From Tubiluchus corallicola (lineage: Eukaryota > Priapulida > Priapulimorpha > Priapulimorphida > Tubiluchidae), in NCBI GenBank assembly GCA_030141605.1, contig JAQGDQ010000096.1:578426-642425 (forward strand): a stretch of 64,000 nucleotides of DNA, written 5' to 3'. Shown here piece by piece: positions 44,201-56,600 of this stretch. Under the pieces are notes generated by a model that ran no database searches, was not told the DNA's origin, and was given only the letters and a program-made list of their open reading frames with translations. The stretch's first letter is position 1, and every line of letters starts with the position of its first letter. The position numbers were made by a program, and so were the translations under genes.

Positions 44201-46532
44201 AGAATTACTTTCTAGGAATGTCTCTCTCTTGTCTATATGTTAATCTAGGATTTTGAATCACAGCCGAGCAAATGTTCTGCTAATGGACTAAATTTACATT
44301 GTACCATAGTACATTGCACTGCCATTAATAATCAGAATGGTTAGACCCGGATGTCTGTATCATTAGGTGTGCCCAAGATGTTTTTATGATATGATTACCA
44401 TTAGTACGAAACACAACTGTAGCTCACTTTTGTGATGTGTGTGTGTTACGTAAGTATGTTTAATTCAGCCAGTTTATGTTTCAGGGTTACTTTAAACAGC
44501 TGCGAATGATATTCGAAGAGGCTGGGATTCAGATGAGCGAGACATTACATGCAAAATTGAAAGAAGAAGCAAAAGAGAAAGAAAAACAGCAAAAGCAGGA
44601 AAAGTTTGATAATCTTAATAAATGCAATAGTGTAAGTATAACTTTGCACGTGTATTTTAAAATTATCATTGTTTACCACATACTTTTTGGGCATGTATTT
44701 TGAAATTATCATTGTTTACCTGTACCTGGAAATACATTACTGTTTGTTGTAAGAATTCAAAGGTCGCCGTCGCAAGTTCAAAAGGTGAATTTTTCCCCAT
44801 GGTGACTTCATGTGACTGAAGAGTTGGAACTACTGTTTACAATCTCAAGTTCACAAGCTGTTACATTGGCTATTCTAAACAAGCTTATAAGTTTTAGTAA
44901 ATCAAATAGTTGTTCCAGCTGTTGACTTTTTGATAATGGCAGTGGCAGCATGAATTAACCATAGCTTTAGTAAGAAAAGAAGCCAGAATTCAATTTTCCT
45001 ATGATAGAGATTTACATATTATTTTGATTTAGGTGAATATCAAATTTACTATTCTTACATGTTTCTACAGTGTGGCAGTGTAGTGTTGCACTGCCTATTG
45101 GTTGCCTTGTTTAATTAGATGGTTATTGAGTGTTTTACTGTGTACCATTTGGCAGATTAACAGGTTCTTAATAGTGTTATGTTTTAGATGTCTCTGGTTT
45201 GTTAAGACTAGTTGCACTTGGCAGTTGGAGCATTAATAATGTTGAGTATTAACAAAGGTTCTTTGCAAATGGCTGCCTAGTGTGCGGAATTCTGAACATA
45301 CCACTATAGTTAAATCTGTAATATCCAAAGATGACTGAACCCATCAATCGCAGATAAAGATGCCACAAATAAGTTTTCTGATCACTTGCTTTGAATAAAG
45401 AAATTCTTTCTTGCAGGAGTATCAGCATCTAAAGCGAACAGTCGAACATTTGAAAAAATTATTGAAAGATAATGGAATTCAAATTCCAAATGAAGGTTTG
45501 TTTCACAATTTCATTAGTAAGAAATTTTGTTACATTCATTGGTTTGTAATTACCGAGAAACTTACTGAGTGGGCTTGTTTGCATGCAGCAGAAATTTTTC
45601 ATTTCTGTGTAGATTTATAGTAACTATTTAAACTTTTTTTAAACAGTAACTATTCAAACACTATAGAACTGCAATTGTGTTATAAGTCATTGATGACTCA
45701 GGAATAACTTCTTTTTAAGTTTGTAAATGTGAAACTTGCATCAGAAGTTTGTCTATCTAACAGGGAGAGGCAGTGTTGGGTTCCTTACTTTTGAAAAGTA
45801 TTTTGTAATGATTACTGATTACTTCCGAAAAATTGTACTCAAATTACTCGTCACTGTTATAGTTAGTTTTTACGCATTTTCAAAATCAAATTCATGGCCA
45901 TATTGCCATTCATTTTCTCTAAAGCTTCTGCTTGTTGAGTTGATAACGAAGCCTTGATCTTTGTAACCTGTATCCATTGCAAACAACAGTAAACACACAA
46001 TAGCGTTCAGCCGTGTTATTTTGCTGAGCTAGGAACTACTTAGTAGAGTAAATTATCCTAATGACAGATTTAGGCACATTGCTTCAGCATTTAACTGATT
46101 TCACTAAAGTCAACGTGCCCAAACAGATGCATACTTTTTATTAAAGTATCACTGAAACTAGCACACAAGGGCAGTGAATAATCATTATGGGATTGCCCAT
46201 CCTAAAAATAATCAGTAATGAGCAATTTGATTACAGTTTTATAGAAGTAATTAGTTCCCAATAAATAATCGACAGTAAATTCAATTTTGTTGAAGTTAAT
46301 TTATTTGAAAAAATATGGATGATTCTATTAAGATGCCTTCGTTAAATTTTACGTTTACATCTTGCAAAAAATTCCTAAATATTAAGATACTTCTATTGGC
46401 TCTGTTTTGGCCAAATTGCAGTAACACAATATCCCACTATTTGTTACAGAACTAAATGATGTGAAACCAATAGAGGGAACTGACTACTTTGATGACTATC
46501 ATATGGAGAACTTCTTGAATGATGATGAATAG
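38271..46532 (+). CDS. GNPTG: GNPTG, N-acetylglucosamine-1-phosphotransferase subunit gamma (5' exon missing)
   Basis: Exons: 38271-38402, 39530-39613, 40500-40593, 42788-42985, 44485-44631, 45416-45495, 46450-46532 (stop TAG). All internal phases agree, giving about 272 residues; human GNPTG has 305. The gamma subunit works in the Golgi lumen with the alpha/beta subunits to tag lysosomal hydrolases with mannose 6-phosphate. Its mannose-6-phosphate receptor homology (MRH) domain is clear: [81 protein letters not shown], with the cysteines in family spacing. Possible N-glycosylation sites are NFT, NNT and NIT. A Lys/Glu-rich helix ([14 protein letters not shown]) and an acidic tail ending FLNDDE follow. 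The signal-peptide exon upstream was not found, since the first exon here starts in phase 2. Introns hold a LINE remnant, a SINE and a hAT fragment. Confidence 0.92.
38678..39408 (-). pseudogene. LINE (CR1/L2-type) ORF2 C-terminal remnant with internal 116-bp duplication
   Basis: The minus strand reads [20 protein letters not shown], then [20 protein letters not shown] and [18 protein letters not shown]. This is the C-terminal region that follows the reverse transcriptase in many animal LINEs (W.k.lRkIw.lP..TH, L.....ifd.i..R...F). Frames are interrupted. The segment starting ATGAGTCACATATCTTATTT at 38885 is repeated at 39001, a tandem duplication of 116 bases that shifts the frame. It lies antisense in the GNPTG intron between 38402 and 39530. 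Confidence 0.6.
41405..41480 (+). mobile_element. tRNA-derived SINE head
   Basis: Box A TGGCCAAGTTG (41410-41420) matches the Pol III consensus exactly, and box B GTTTGAGAC (41453-41461) at eight of nine positions, with normal spacing. The anticodon and acceptor stems do not pair well, so a functional tRNA gene is unlikely. It lies in a GNPTG intron on the sense strand. Confidence 0.45.
45771..46262 (+). mobile_element. hAT-type element fragment, related to the one at 19073-19720
   Basis: It starts with CAGTGTTGGG and shares internal words with the intron-21 element of AXDND1: GATTTCACTAAAG, CAAACAGATG, ATCACTNAAACTAGCACA, and the final CAGTAATGAG-AATTTGATTAC. The right CAACACTG end is missing, so it is truncated. 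It lies in the last GNPTG intron, just before the final exon at 46450. Confidence 0.6.
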
Positions 46533-47155
46533 TGACAGTAGTATTTGCAGATACGTCAATGCAATGTGGACAAGTTATCAAGTTCTGTGTGTTGCCGAAT
46601 TTGAGAAACAGTTCTCCTGAGTGATTTTTAGTTATGTCTTTTTTATGTTCTATAAGGTTTACCGCAGTTGTCACTTTTTAAAATACTTGCTTGAAGCAAA
46701 GGTCTAAGGATTTGTTTTATAGACACGTTCTCTTCAATTTGTTTCCTCTAATTCTCGAGTACTGAATTCAGCAGTGGCAATTCAATCACTAAAGACAGTT
46801 CTAACAGCTGAGGTGAGCTGAGCAGGCTGAGTAGTTTTCAAAGAAATCTGCGATCTGTTCTTCTGTGACACTCATAAATTAAATTTTGGCAAACCAGCTG
46901 GCCTTTTTTCCCCACATTTTAGCGTGTGTGGCTTCAATTCTTCTGCTCATTTCCAGTTATTTGCCCGTCCATCATCATCCATTATTCTAACTGATCCTAA
47001 CCTATTCTTTGAGTTTCTCGTGATTTTGCATTTCACAGTTATTGGTAATGGTTGCACCGTGTTTTTTGTGAGAATGTAGTGCAGCAAGTTGCACCAAGTG
47101 CCTTTGGCAATAATATAATTCAACGTCCTGTTTGCAAGAAGAGTGTAATCAAATG
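46533..47155. other. GNPTG downstream region, no gene seen
   Basis: Contains the 3' UTR of GNPTG. No canonical AATAAA was found close to the stop. The minus-strand frames here have no recognisable content. Confidence 0.4.
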
Positions 47156-50052
47156 ACATTCAATTTGAGAAAATAAGACTTAAAGTTTGAAAAGCTACAT
47201 TGAACTTTACAGCAAAGTTATTATTTTTGGAATGGAAATTTTTTGCATATTATAGATAACTGATTTTCAAAATGGTACTAACTACTTCCTTTTCTACATT
47301 ATTACACTGACAAATCAATAATCAGCAAAAAACTTTGGAATAAGTTTGCAATTCCCCATACAAATTAAATACCCCAAACCTAACCATAACCCAATCCTAA
47401 CCTTATCGTTAGTCCTAACAACAACACCAACCTTGACCCTGATCGTAATCCTAACCCTAATCCTTACATGCTTCTGGAACTAATTTTTTGTGTGTGGGGA
47501 ATTGTAAACTTTAGCCAGAACTTCTATTGTTGCAAACGTCAAATGTTAATAAGTTTTCAAGACCGTTGTAACAATAGTGATTTTTTTAAAGATGGCTGTC
47601 AAAACTTCTGAAAATCTGTATTTTATATTCATTAAAATGTTACTTCCATTATAACTCTTTATTAAATAATGGTTGCTACTACTTGTTTATGTTTTGGTAC
47701 TTAAATGCTTAAATGCTATGACTTATTAGTGAAGAAACATTCAAAATGGCTGCTGTATAAATGCCAGAGTTAGAGTTAAGGAGACATCACTGTTCTTGTA
47801 TTTGGTTTCTATGGAAGACATACCTACTGACATTCTATTATGAATTTATATCTTTATTTAAGTTATTATTACGTGTGGCACAAGATGGCCAAACAGTATA
47901 ATGCTATAATATAAAAATGTTGTGTATGTTACGTCTATTTACTTTAGTAAACAAACACAAATGCATTTGCTTTTAAATTTTTTGTCTGTAGATAGTTCCA
48001 CTGTCAAAACCACTCATCATTACCATCATCAGCCATTATTATCGGCACATTCATCAATATTTTTATCATCAGCATTATGTAAGTGTACTTGAAAATTAAG
48101 TTTTTTTGTCCTATTTTTCACATCAGATATCTTTAGACTGAAATGGTAGCAGGCTTTGCAACTAGTGCTCTTCTATAACACGCAGTTCACATATAGGTTT
48201 TCCCTAATAATACAAATCTTTTCTATTCTATTGATTTCAGTTTAATTCTTCGCCACTCCAATGCGTCGTTGTAGTCTAGGTAAAATAGTCTTGGTGAGAT
48301 ATCATCTCAGATGAGCTATTTTTGTTTTGCTTATGGAATATATTCACCATATGTTATAATCATTTACTTTTGTACAATTAATACTTGCTACTGCCGTTAA
48401 CTAGGTCAGTGTTTCTGCTTCTTGCTTCAATACTGTAGAATGTTTATCAATTTTTCTCAGTTTCTATTTCTAACTAATCTCACTGCTCTTGTCTTGTTTT
48501 GTTTTGCATATTCCTCGTCTTATGTAGTTTGCCGAATTTCTTGCTGCACTGTTATTTGAGTCTGGAGGTGTGGAGTGATTTTTTTATTTGCTTTAATGTG
48601 CGAACATACACTGTCAAGTTTCTTATTTATTGCAGGTTCTGCTGCCACTGATTTATTATTGTTTTCACACTCATTCAGTATTTCATTTGAAATTTATTTT
48701 AAAGCCTTCTAGCTACAGTTAAACAAAATATCAATTTAGATTTAGATTTAGATTTATTTATTTATTCATTCATTTAATGCAACATTATACAAAATATTAC
48801 AGTTACAGAATTGACAATGTATTGCAGTGCTATGAGTATAGTAGAAGAAATTAATGTATAAGCTAAGCTCAACACGGATAGGCCTTAATTATAACATAGA
48901 TAAACACAGACATAACACTGACATTTCATGCGAAACAATTAGGCTATATTTTAAATTGACCAATTTTTTAAATTGCTACACAATGTCTCTTTGCAGACAG
49001 AAATGTTCTCATTAATTTACAAAAAACAAGCAGTAGCTATATACTAATTTTGGCGCTAGTTGTTTATTCCTCATGCAGTGAAGGTGAAAACAAAGAAGAA
49101 TAAAGAAATTGGCATGAAGTCTTACTGCAAGATTTCAAAATTTACTGCATGAGCTGCTTAAATTCGATTGCAAGTTAATGTTAGATCTGTTCCGTGTTGT
49201 AATAGCCACATGACCAGTATTTCATCAAGTTTGTAACATGGATTTAGATGCCCAGATAACATATCAAGCAATGTTTTAAGTGTCCCACTCATGGGTTATT
49301 TTTGCCATGCAATCAGATGCAGTTATTTTATAGGTTTTACATGTCAAATGTAGACACAGGAAAGTTCAAGTTTGACTTAGGTAAGTCAAATGTAGATGCA
49401 TTACTTTGAATAAATCGGTAATTAACTTATTTGAGTGCAAATTACAAAAAGATAAACCAAATTAAAATTATATTTTATGGTCATGGTATTATCGGCAGCA
49501 TCAATTTTTTTATATTATATTTAATTAATTTGCAACTATTTGTATGGACGTTAATACATTTTTCAAATGTAAAAATTTTTTTATTTGATAAGAACACTTA
49601 AAAGCGTTGTACATAAATAAGTTAACCATTATACAATTATTAATATATACACCATTCTACATTTTATTTGTCAACGTTTTACAAAAACATTTTTTTGAAT
49701 AATTAATGAAATCTGCAAAATTAAACTTGTAATCAATGCTCAAGACCAGCATTTTAAATATATAGTACCGCTGACTTATGAACAATAAGTAAACAACAAA
49801 CATGAAAAAAATTTGATATAAACAAACTTTACATCAGAATATCATCGTAGGTTAAGCAGCGTGGTACATACTGCTGCATATGCCGAAAATAATTGGCTGC
49901 ATCTGCGCGTGGGGTTATGATATTAATAGACTGTTCTGCCAACTGAGCTAATGTTACCATTCTCTGATCGTGATTCTGCACTAGAAGATTTTCTCTAATA
50001 TCTGCAAGAAGACGCTTCATTTCAGCCTTCCAGTGACTGAATACGTTTTCGA
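47156..50052. repeat. 2.9-kb repeat block, copy 1 (matches 61051-63940)
   Basis: From ACATTCAATTTGAG onward, this block runs collinear with 61051-63940. By eye there are only scattered substitutions and a few small indels. It contains a degenerate telomere-like tract (47372-47466), an ATTTAG/ATTT-rich microsatellite near 48739, and then the left 720 bases of the DDE transposon (from 49331). The left boundary is sharp, because the sequence before it differs between copies. The right boundary is where the transposase genes diverge. No ORF outside the transposase was recognised, so the family is unknown. Confidence 0.9.
47372..47466. repeat. Degenerate telomere-like CCTAA tract, copy 1
   Basis: About 95 bases of imperfect CCTAACC / CCTTATC / CCTTGACC units, including CCTAACCCTAATCC. 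It resembles a decayed (CCCTAA)n array and is present at the same place in both copies of the 2.9-kb block. Confidence 0.7.
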
Positions 50053-51274
50053 GTAAGTTGGCGGTAAGGCTGCTCCCCTGTGAGAAAACGAAAATTTTCT
50101 CCCGACCATCGTCATGCAGGTTATCTGTTGCGTCTTGAAGAAATGCATTAAAACGTTCTCTGTTCATTCCACCTTCTGTTAAGGCGTGATATATCAGGCC
50201 ATTTGTATTGCTTACTGCAAAAATCATGGTAAGATTGCTTCCACGATGACTAGCCACAACTCGCACGGCTCTTTGACCCTCTATTGCCCTTCCTCTCGTC
50301 CTCTTCATCCACAGGTTTATGCCTGCTTCGTCAATGATATAACTTCAAATTGCAAACCTCTCTCCATCAACCAGTGTGCATAAAGAAAGTGTTCGTGCTT
50401 CACTCTTTCACTATTTCTATCCGCTACAGCGTCTTCTAACTTTTTCATTACAATCAGGCGCCCTTTTAACACATTAGCTAACGTTGAACGGGACGTTGTT
50501 TCTCAGGCATGTCTCGGCGCATAGACGCAAGGATTTGCTCTAGCGTAAATTCTGGATGAGTCTCTATAAGATTACGGCATAGTCGCCCATTTCTTCATCG
50601 ACGTGCTTTCTTCTGAAGCCTCCACGTGGTTTGACAATTCTACCCTCCAGTGCTCTCTTAATAATAGCTCAAGCAGTTGATTTTTTTATACTAAGTTGCC
50701 GTGCAAGATGTAAGTAATCATCACCTCTTTCATAACGTTGTTTATCCTCCAACGAAATTCTTTGATAAACCATAATGTCGGCAGAAAAGAATAAATCGGT
50801 TCTCACTTCCCTATGCACAGTGAATCACTAATTAGTTTTTTAAGTAATGGATTAGCACTGCATTAATGAATTAGTTTCTCTCAAGAAACATTGTTTATTT
50901 TAAGAATGTATTGTTTTCTCTAACAGTTCCAATGGTATGTAAAGTTTGTAGAATATTAGTGAACTATTAGTAGGCCTATAACGTTGTTATTATAACACTT
51001 AAGAACAATTATTAAATTGAAACTAAAGAAGATTAAATTTAACATCCTTAAACTTTACCACCTATCCACGTTTGAGATACCAGTGTCACATTTGACTTGA
51101 CATGTGTCTACATTTGTACACTCATGTGTCTACCAAAAACGCTCAAGATTTCTTGAAAGCAATTGTTAACACATTTGAACTACCTAAGTCTACATTTGAG
51201 TTACCAAAACACATTTCAATTACCTAAATCTACATTTGAGTTAACGCAGGTCTGCATTTGACATGTAAAACCTG
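49331..51274 (-). mobile_element. 1.94-kb Tc1/mariner-superfamily (DDE_3-type) transposon
   Basis: The ends are TAGGTTTTACATGTCAAATG (49331) and, reverse complemented at 51274, CAGGTTTTACATGTCAAATG. Both are flanked by TA (49329-49330 and 51275-51276), the target duplication of the Tc1/mariner/IS630 group. Subterminal CTACATTTGA / TCAAATGTAG words recur several times inside both ends. The transposase, on the minus strand, is broken (separate entry). The left part of a second copy starts at about 63222. Confidence 0.85.
49829..50773 (-). pseudogene. Broken DDE_3-type transposase
   Basis: From the ATG at 50773 it reads RISLEDKQRYERGDDYLHLA (helix-turn-helix start), an in-frame stop, PRGGFRRKHVDE, more stops and frame changes, then IIDEAGINLWMKRTRGRA (first catalytic Asp), ASHRGSNLTMIFAVSNTNGL and GGMNRERFNAFLQDA. 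After KIFVFSQG the part that should hold the second catalytic Asp and the PYSPFLN motif is missing. The protein resumes at LLENVFSHWKAEM (third acidic residue) and ends RCLTYDDILM. The last 160 codons are open. The sister copy at 63717-63998 keeps the PYFPFLN segment lost here. Confidence 0.75.
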
Positions 51275-51370
51275 TATTGTGCAACACAGAACTCATTGTT
51301 TGCCATACAGCAGAGCATAAGACTTGTATTAGAACGTGGCATCCATTGCAGCTCACTTTTTTCACAAGGC

Positions 51371-51456
51371 TCTGCGCACATGAGTGGGATTTAAATCTCT
51401 CTGTGCACATGAGTGGGATTTAAATCTCTCTGTGCACATGAGTGGGATTTTAATCT
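51371..51456 (+). repeat. 29-bp tandem triplication
   Basis: GCACATGAGTGGGATTTAAA starts at 51375, 51404 and 51433, three copies spaced exactly 29 bases apart, lying about 100 bases outside the right end of the Tc1/mariner-type element. Confidence 0.9.
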
Positions 51457-52673
51457 GTGGTTCGTAATGAGCTGTTTAGTTGAGTGGAATGAGTTATCCT
51501 GTCACTGCTACTGCATTTAAATTCTTTATACATTTATACATTTCTTTATACATAGGTGATAATAGAATTCGTGGATTCATTCGGTTCGTCTTGTTTTATG
51601 ATTATCCTCGTGCCCTCCATTTGTTTAAGATTTTTGTACAGGCATTCCAGTTAAGGCTCGTATAATTAACAAGCTAGTTAATGTCACAAAAACTTCAATA
51701 CCAAGTAAAGTATTCAATGACGGCCACATCTATTTATTTAAATCAGTGATTTTTGTTACTTTCATTAGAAAGGAAATCCTACTCCTTCCTCACAAATTTG
51801 TTTGCTTCTGTGGTATTGAATGTATTGGTGTTGTGTTTTGTGTTTCTGCTCCATATCCGTCAAAATAGCAGTTGCTTTTGCATGCTGTTCTTCTGTGAAA
51901 GATAAATAAGCATCAGCAGTGGAACTATAAGTGCTGCACCAGTTCAGTTGTGTAGAAAGAATACACTTCCAAAATGTAGTAATTCGTTTGGGGAACAGAG
52001 TGAAGGGTAGCATTACGCAAAGAAATGTGGTGGGGTGCTTACGGGCTCTTGAAGTTCGGGTTTGCACATTTTGTTTAACTTCAATATGGTTGAATATAGA
52101 GAAAGTTTTGTTTCGTCTTCTCATCTAAATTTAGCTCTCCAGTCTGTGATGCAAGCAGGAACCGCTGAAATAATAAAGTGTTTTGATGTAAATAAGTAAA
52201 TAATAAGTTATAAGTAAAATATCGTTTAATAAGCAAAAAAAACTTTTAATATAGCCTTTCACAGTCGCTGTCTGTTTTGCATACGCAATGTAAAACGCAA
52301 GCCAGTTAAAATTTGATACAGCCACTATCTGGCTAAGATTAGCTGAGCATGATGGAAAGTTTACTCTGTTCAAGTTATATAATTCAGATGTATCACGAGT
52401 GTGGTTTGCTTTAATTGTGTTATTGCTTTTGAAGAGTGACAATTTGCTTCCAAGTAATGACATGTTAACAAGCCACTGTTGTTAATATTTTTATTGAGAG
52501 TAAATTAACAATTCGCTGAAATTTTAATTTTTTTCAAATACTTGGGGCATACATGCATGCGAACAGTTTGTGCTATGGTCACAGTTCTTACATATGTAAC
52601 ACCGTAGATGCAACAGATCTGGGGGGTGCTACGTGGGGACCGTGCCTGAGTGTGTGGCAGCTCTTTGTAAAAA

Positions 52674-53654
52674 TTAAATCAAACAAATCTTTGTTCCTAG
52701 TATCACTTTAGCGCATGCGCTTATATGCCACTTCGTCTTTAGTGGTCTGTAGTATGCTACAGGTAAAGGCTGTGTCATATGGGTGGAGTTTGGAGGCAGA
52801 TATGTGAATTTTATGTCATTATCCTGGCGTGCTTTAATAATCGAGTCATTGGTGCGTGCTGCTAGGTTATCGTCAATAAGAACCTTAGTATCAGCTTGCT
52901 TTTTCAACATCGGTAGATCGGTAAGCATTTTGAATAATCTGCAAATATAAAAGTATCAAACCAACCAGATGTCGATAGGTTATAACGTCCTATTTAAGTC
53001 CACTGAGCATGAATTTGTTGGGACTTGTAAACCAACATTGTGCCAAATGCATTCCCGGCAAACATTACACTTAATGGTACCTTAAAGTTGTTTATTACTC
53101 TTTCTGGATATTGAATACCCCTTCTTACATTGCTTCTGCAATTACCTGGATCATCTACCAGGTTAGTCTCATCATAATTCCAGATTTTCTGTGTATGTAT
53201 ACCTACTAGTTCTGTCTTTAGGTGATGAAAGTAATTCTTTATTTGGTCTGTGCTAATATCTGCACGCTTTCGTTTTACGTTCGATGTTGTTCGCTTTGTA
53301 AGACCATTTCGCTTTAAAAACGAATATCCACCGCCTTTCCTGGGCGTTTCCTATTTTTGAAACAAGATACCCCTTTGCCAGTTTCTTCTTGGTAATTTTT
53401 TATCGTCATTTGCACATCTGTGGTTTCGAACGGTGTACCAAATTCAGCGCATATATTTATGCGACGACTGAACGCTGCCTGTTTGTCTGTTATTAAGGCC
53501 GTTGGTTTCCTTATCTACCTATTTCTCTTGTTTTTTAACGGTAAACATGAGAATTCCAAAATGACTTGATGCCTCCTGCCGTCTCGTTTGATTTTATACA
53601 TTCAAGGCAAAGCTCTAGCTTCTGCTTGGAATAAATACAATATGCCCTCTTCAT
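52674..53654 (-). pseudogene. Decayed pogo/Tigger-type transposase (DDE_1)
   Basis: From about 53654 on the minus strand, scattered over several frames: AYCIYSKQKLELCLECIKSN (HTH start), ALITDKQAAFSRRINICAEF and TTDVQMTIKNYQEETGKGVS (CENP-B/pogo DNA-binding region), a YDE-TN-like site near 53175, then KVLIDDNLAARTNDSIIKAR and DIKFTYLPPNSTHMTQPL followed by YYRPLKTKWH. This is the DDE_1 catalytic order. Many stops and frame changes show an old copy. A further open frame at 52124-51765 (120 codons) may be its downstream part, but I could not assign it. No TIRs were found. Confidence 0.7.
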
Positions 53655-56600
53655 GGACCTGATACTCTTAGGCGTAATGCTACAGAGATATTATAATCAG
53701 AAATTGGTAAAAAACACTAAAAAAGACAACTTTAAATGAAAAGTAGTCAGTGTAAAATGCATTAGTGAAAAAGCTTCTGTGAAGATCTGCGTTGTGAACA
53801 ATGTTAACAAAGATGTCAACAATGTGCGGTGCTAACATTGTTTCATAAAGTGACCTTGACTAAATTAACTAATTGTATTTTGACATTATTGAGTTAAGAG
53901 TATACGCCTGACAATTCCTACCATCCATTAGTTGTATTTAAATAATATAATTGTAAGCTTTTGAACTCTCAAAGTGAACACATTTGGCCAGAATAGAACT
54001 GAGACTATGCTAATGAGAAAAACAGCATGAACTAATGTTAGAGCATTTTTCTACAAACAGCTTAATGATTTACTAAAGTAGACTGATTATCTGGAAAAAG
54101 AAATCATTTTAATGGTTGAACTCTTTTGACTCATTTCTTTTTTGGGCCAAAGTTAGAGGCTGGGACAAAGTAAATGAACTTTACGGCATAGTAAAGTTAT
54201 TCAGGTGTATTATACTGGTCATGCATCATATTTTTTGAATTTCTTTATTGGTTAACCCTATTTTGTTCTGTAATAGTTAGCAGCGAAGGCATGGTTGCTA
54301 ACAATCAAATAATTGTTGACAGAGATATTTTATTCTATTACCTCTGTGAATATAGATGAATTGTAACTATCTACCATAAATATATTAAAAATAGTAAATA
54401 AGTTGATCTGCTGGCTTATTTTCTATAAATGATTATTTTTAGTGATTTTAATAAAGGATAAGGCAATAGGTCTGCTTGTGTACAATTTTAGTGACTGAAT
54501 ATTTTTAGTAGCCAAATCATAGTTATTTATATGTGCTGAATTTAATATTTTTAAACTTAGTATGTCTGTATGAAAACTGATTTACTTTTAAAATTTTACA
54601 GTGTGGCCTTTAAATATGTACCAATATGTGATATTGTTGATGTGTAAATTTTACTATAAATATTATGAGAATACATGATTTTTCTTTGTACTTGGCACTT
54701 TTGATTTGTATATTCTATGCAAAATAAAAAAATTTCTGTTTAGTGTTTTGTTTTGTTTCTTTTCTTTGCTGAAAATCCTGATTATATTTCACTGGTTTGC
54801 AGTGAGGATAACAACACTGTCTGTGCATAGTGAAAAGTAAGAAAAATCCATGATTATGATTTAATTAGTACAAGTATTAGAACAATAATGTGAATTGTTG
54901 CACCATCTGTTGCGAATCATTGAAACTTAACAAAAATTTGTTTTTCCATGTCGATTACATGAAGTAGGCCTATATTATGTTACAGGCAAAGTGTGAAACC
55001 GAGCACTCTATTCAACTGAATGCCCAAGCATTTCATGGAGTACCAAAACAAACCAGGCAGAGTGCTCAAATAGTTTTTCTGCACTTTTCGTGGGCATTAC
55101 ACGTAATGTAAAAGTTTGTTTAGGCAAAGTATGTAATTGTAATTGTTAGGTTTTGGATATACGTTTTCTGTGCGTTTTTAATTGTTGAATAAATGTTATT
55201 TGTAAAGATAAAGCAAATGGTCATTTGTTTTGATATAATTCTCCTAGGTGTTTTATATAATTCCAATTTTATTTTAGGCTATGTGTAAATTTGAAATAAG
55301 TTGTTTCAATGTATTTGCAACGTTGTGTGGTAAATACGTTCGTTCGTTGGCTTTCTAATCTCCTTCCTCTTCTGCTGGGCTGACTGATAAACCAAGACAC
55401 CAGTTCTTTCATGGAGTATGCAGTGACATAGATGGCATTCGAGATTTTCTGACTTGGAATGGGCCAGTTGGGCCTATTGAACTTTGATCTTGCTCTTTTG
55501 CCACGTTTCTTCCCTCCTTTCGACTCTGAAATCTTAGGTTTCGTTGTTGATGTAGTATTTAACGTGCTTGGATTTCGAATGTGAAGACGTTTGAGAAATT
55601 TATTTCAAATACTTTTTGTAACAGTGAAAAGCTAGGGCATCTTCATTGTCTTTTACCAGCTGAGAATTCACTGAAAAGATTTGATGAGCAAGTCAAGTCT
55701 CCTGCATTCTGATGACATGTCCTCACTAACCAAGACAGCGTTTCTTGATGAGGGACTCGATGTATATATATATATTTACTTATATATAGCATAAGTATTT
55801 TTAACGTTCCCTCCCCACCAATCAACCCTTTCCCCATAATCTACACCAAGCCCTTAAAATTGAATTTTTCTTGTATAATATTATAATAAAGTATAACATT
55901 ACAAAAGTGTTAGATTTATAAATATATTTAGTTTATTGTACTAATTAAGTGTAGTTAATTACAGTTTGTGTTGATTGAATTTGAACTTATGACCCCACTG
56001 TACGTCTTGGGTCTTTAGGCGCTTTTTCCTACACTTGGCTAAATTTTCCCTCAGCCTTTTTATAAGATTTTTTTATGAAATTGTAGTGTATACACTGATT
56101 TCACTAGTTTCATCAGCTTCATAACTATAACTCTGTCTAGATGCAAATACCTCATTGGAGAATTCCTTTTGCTGTTCACTTGTCGCCATTTGCCAGTTCT
56201 TTTACCTTTCGTTTCCTGTGTTTCGCTCCCGAAGGCTCATTCTTACAAGGGTGATTATAGGTCTAATTACACAATTCCATTGTAAGAAACTTTTATAACG
56301 GGAAGATTGTTATAAGCACTTCATTAGCTCTGCTGCTCCATACATACAGCAAAAATTGCGGGTTAAAGCAGGATAGCACTAAGCCTATGTGTCTGAGTAA
56401 ATTGACGTTATTCAGATCTGATAAAGCAAAAGTACTTGCTTGCGGGAAAACACTTGCAAACTAGCCACATTTTGACAGTAAGATAACGAAAGTAGTTCGT
56501 GTCATTAAATTAAAGTGCTATGCACTTAAGCTTATGCTGTTAGTATTTATGCTAAACTTGAAAATTAAAGAATTCCAGAATTTTGCGCCCTTCAAATTTT

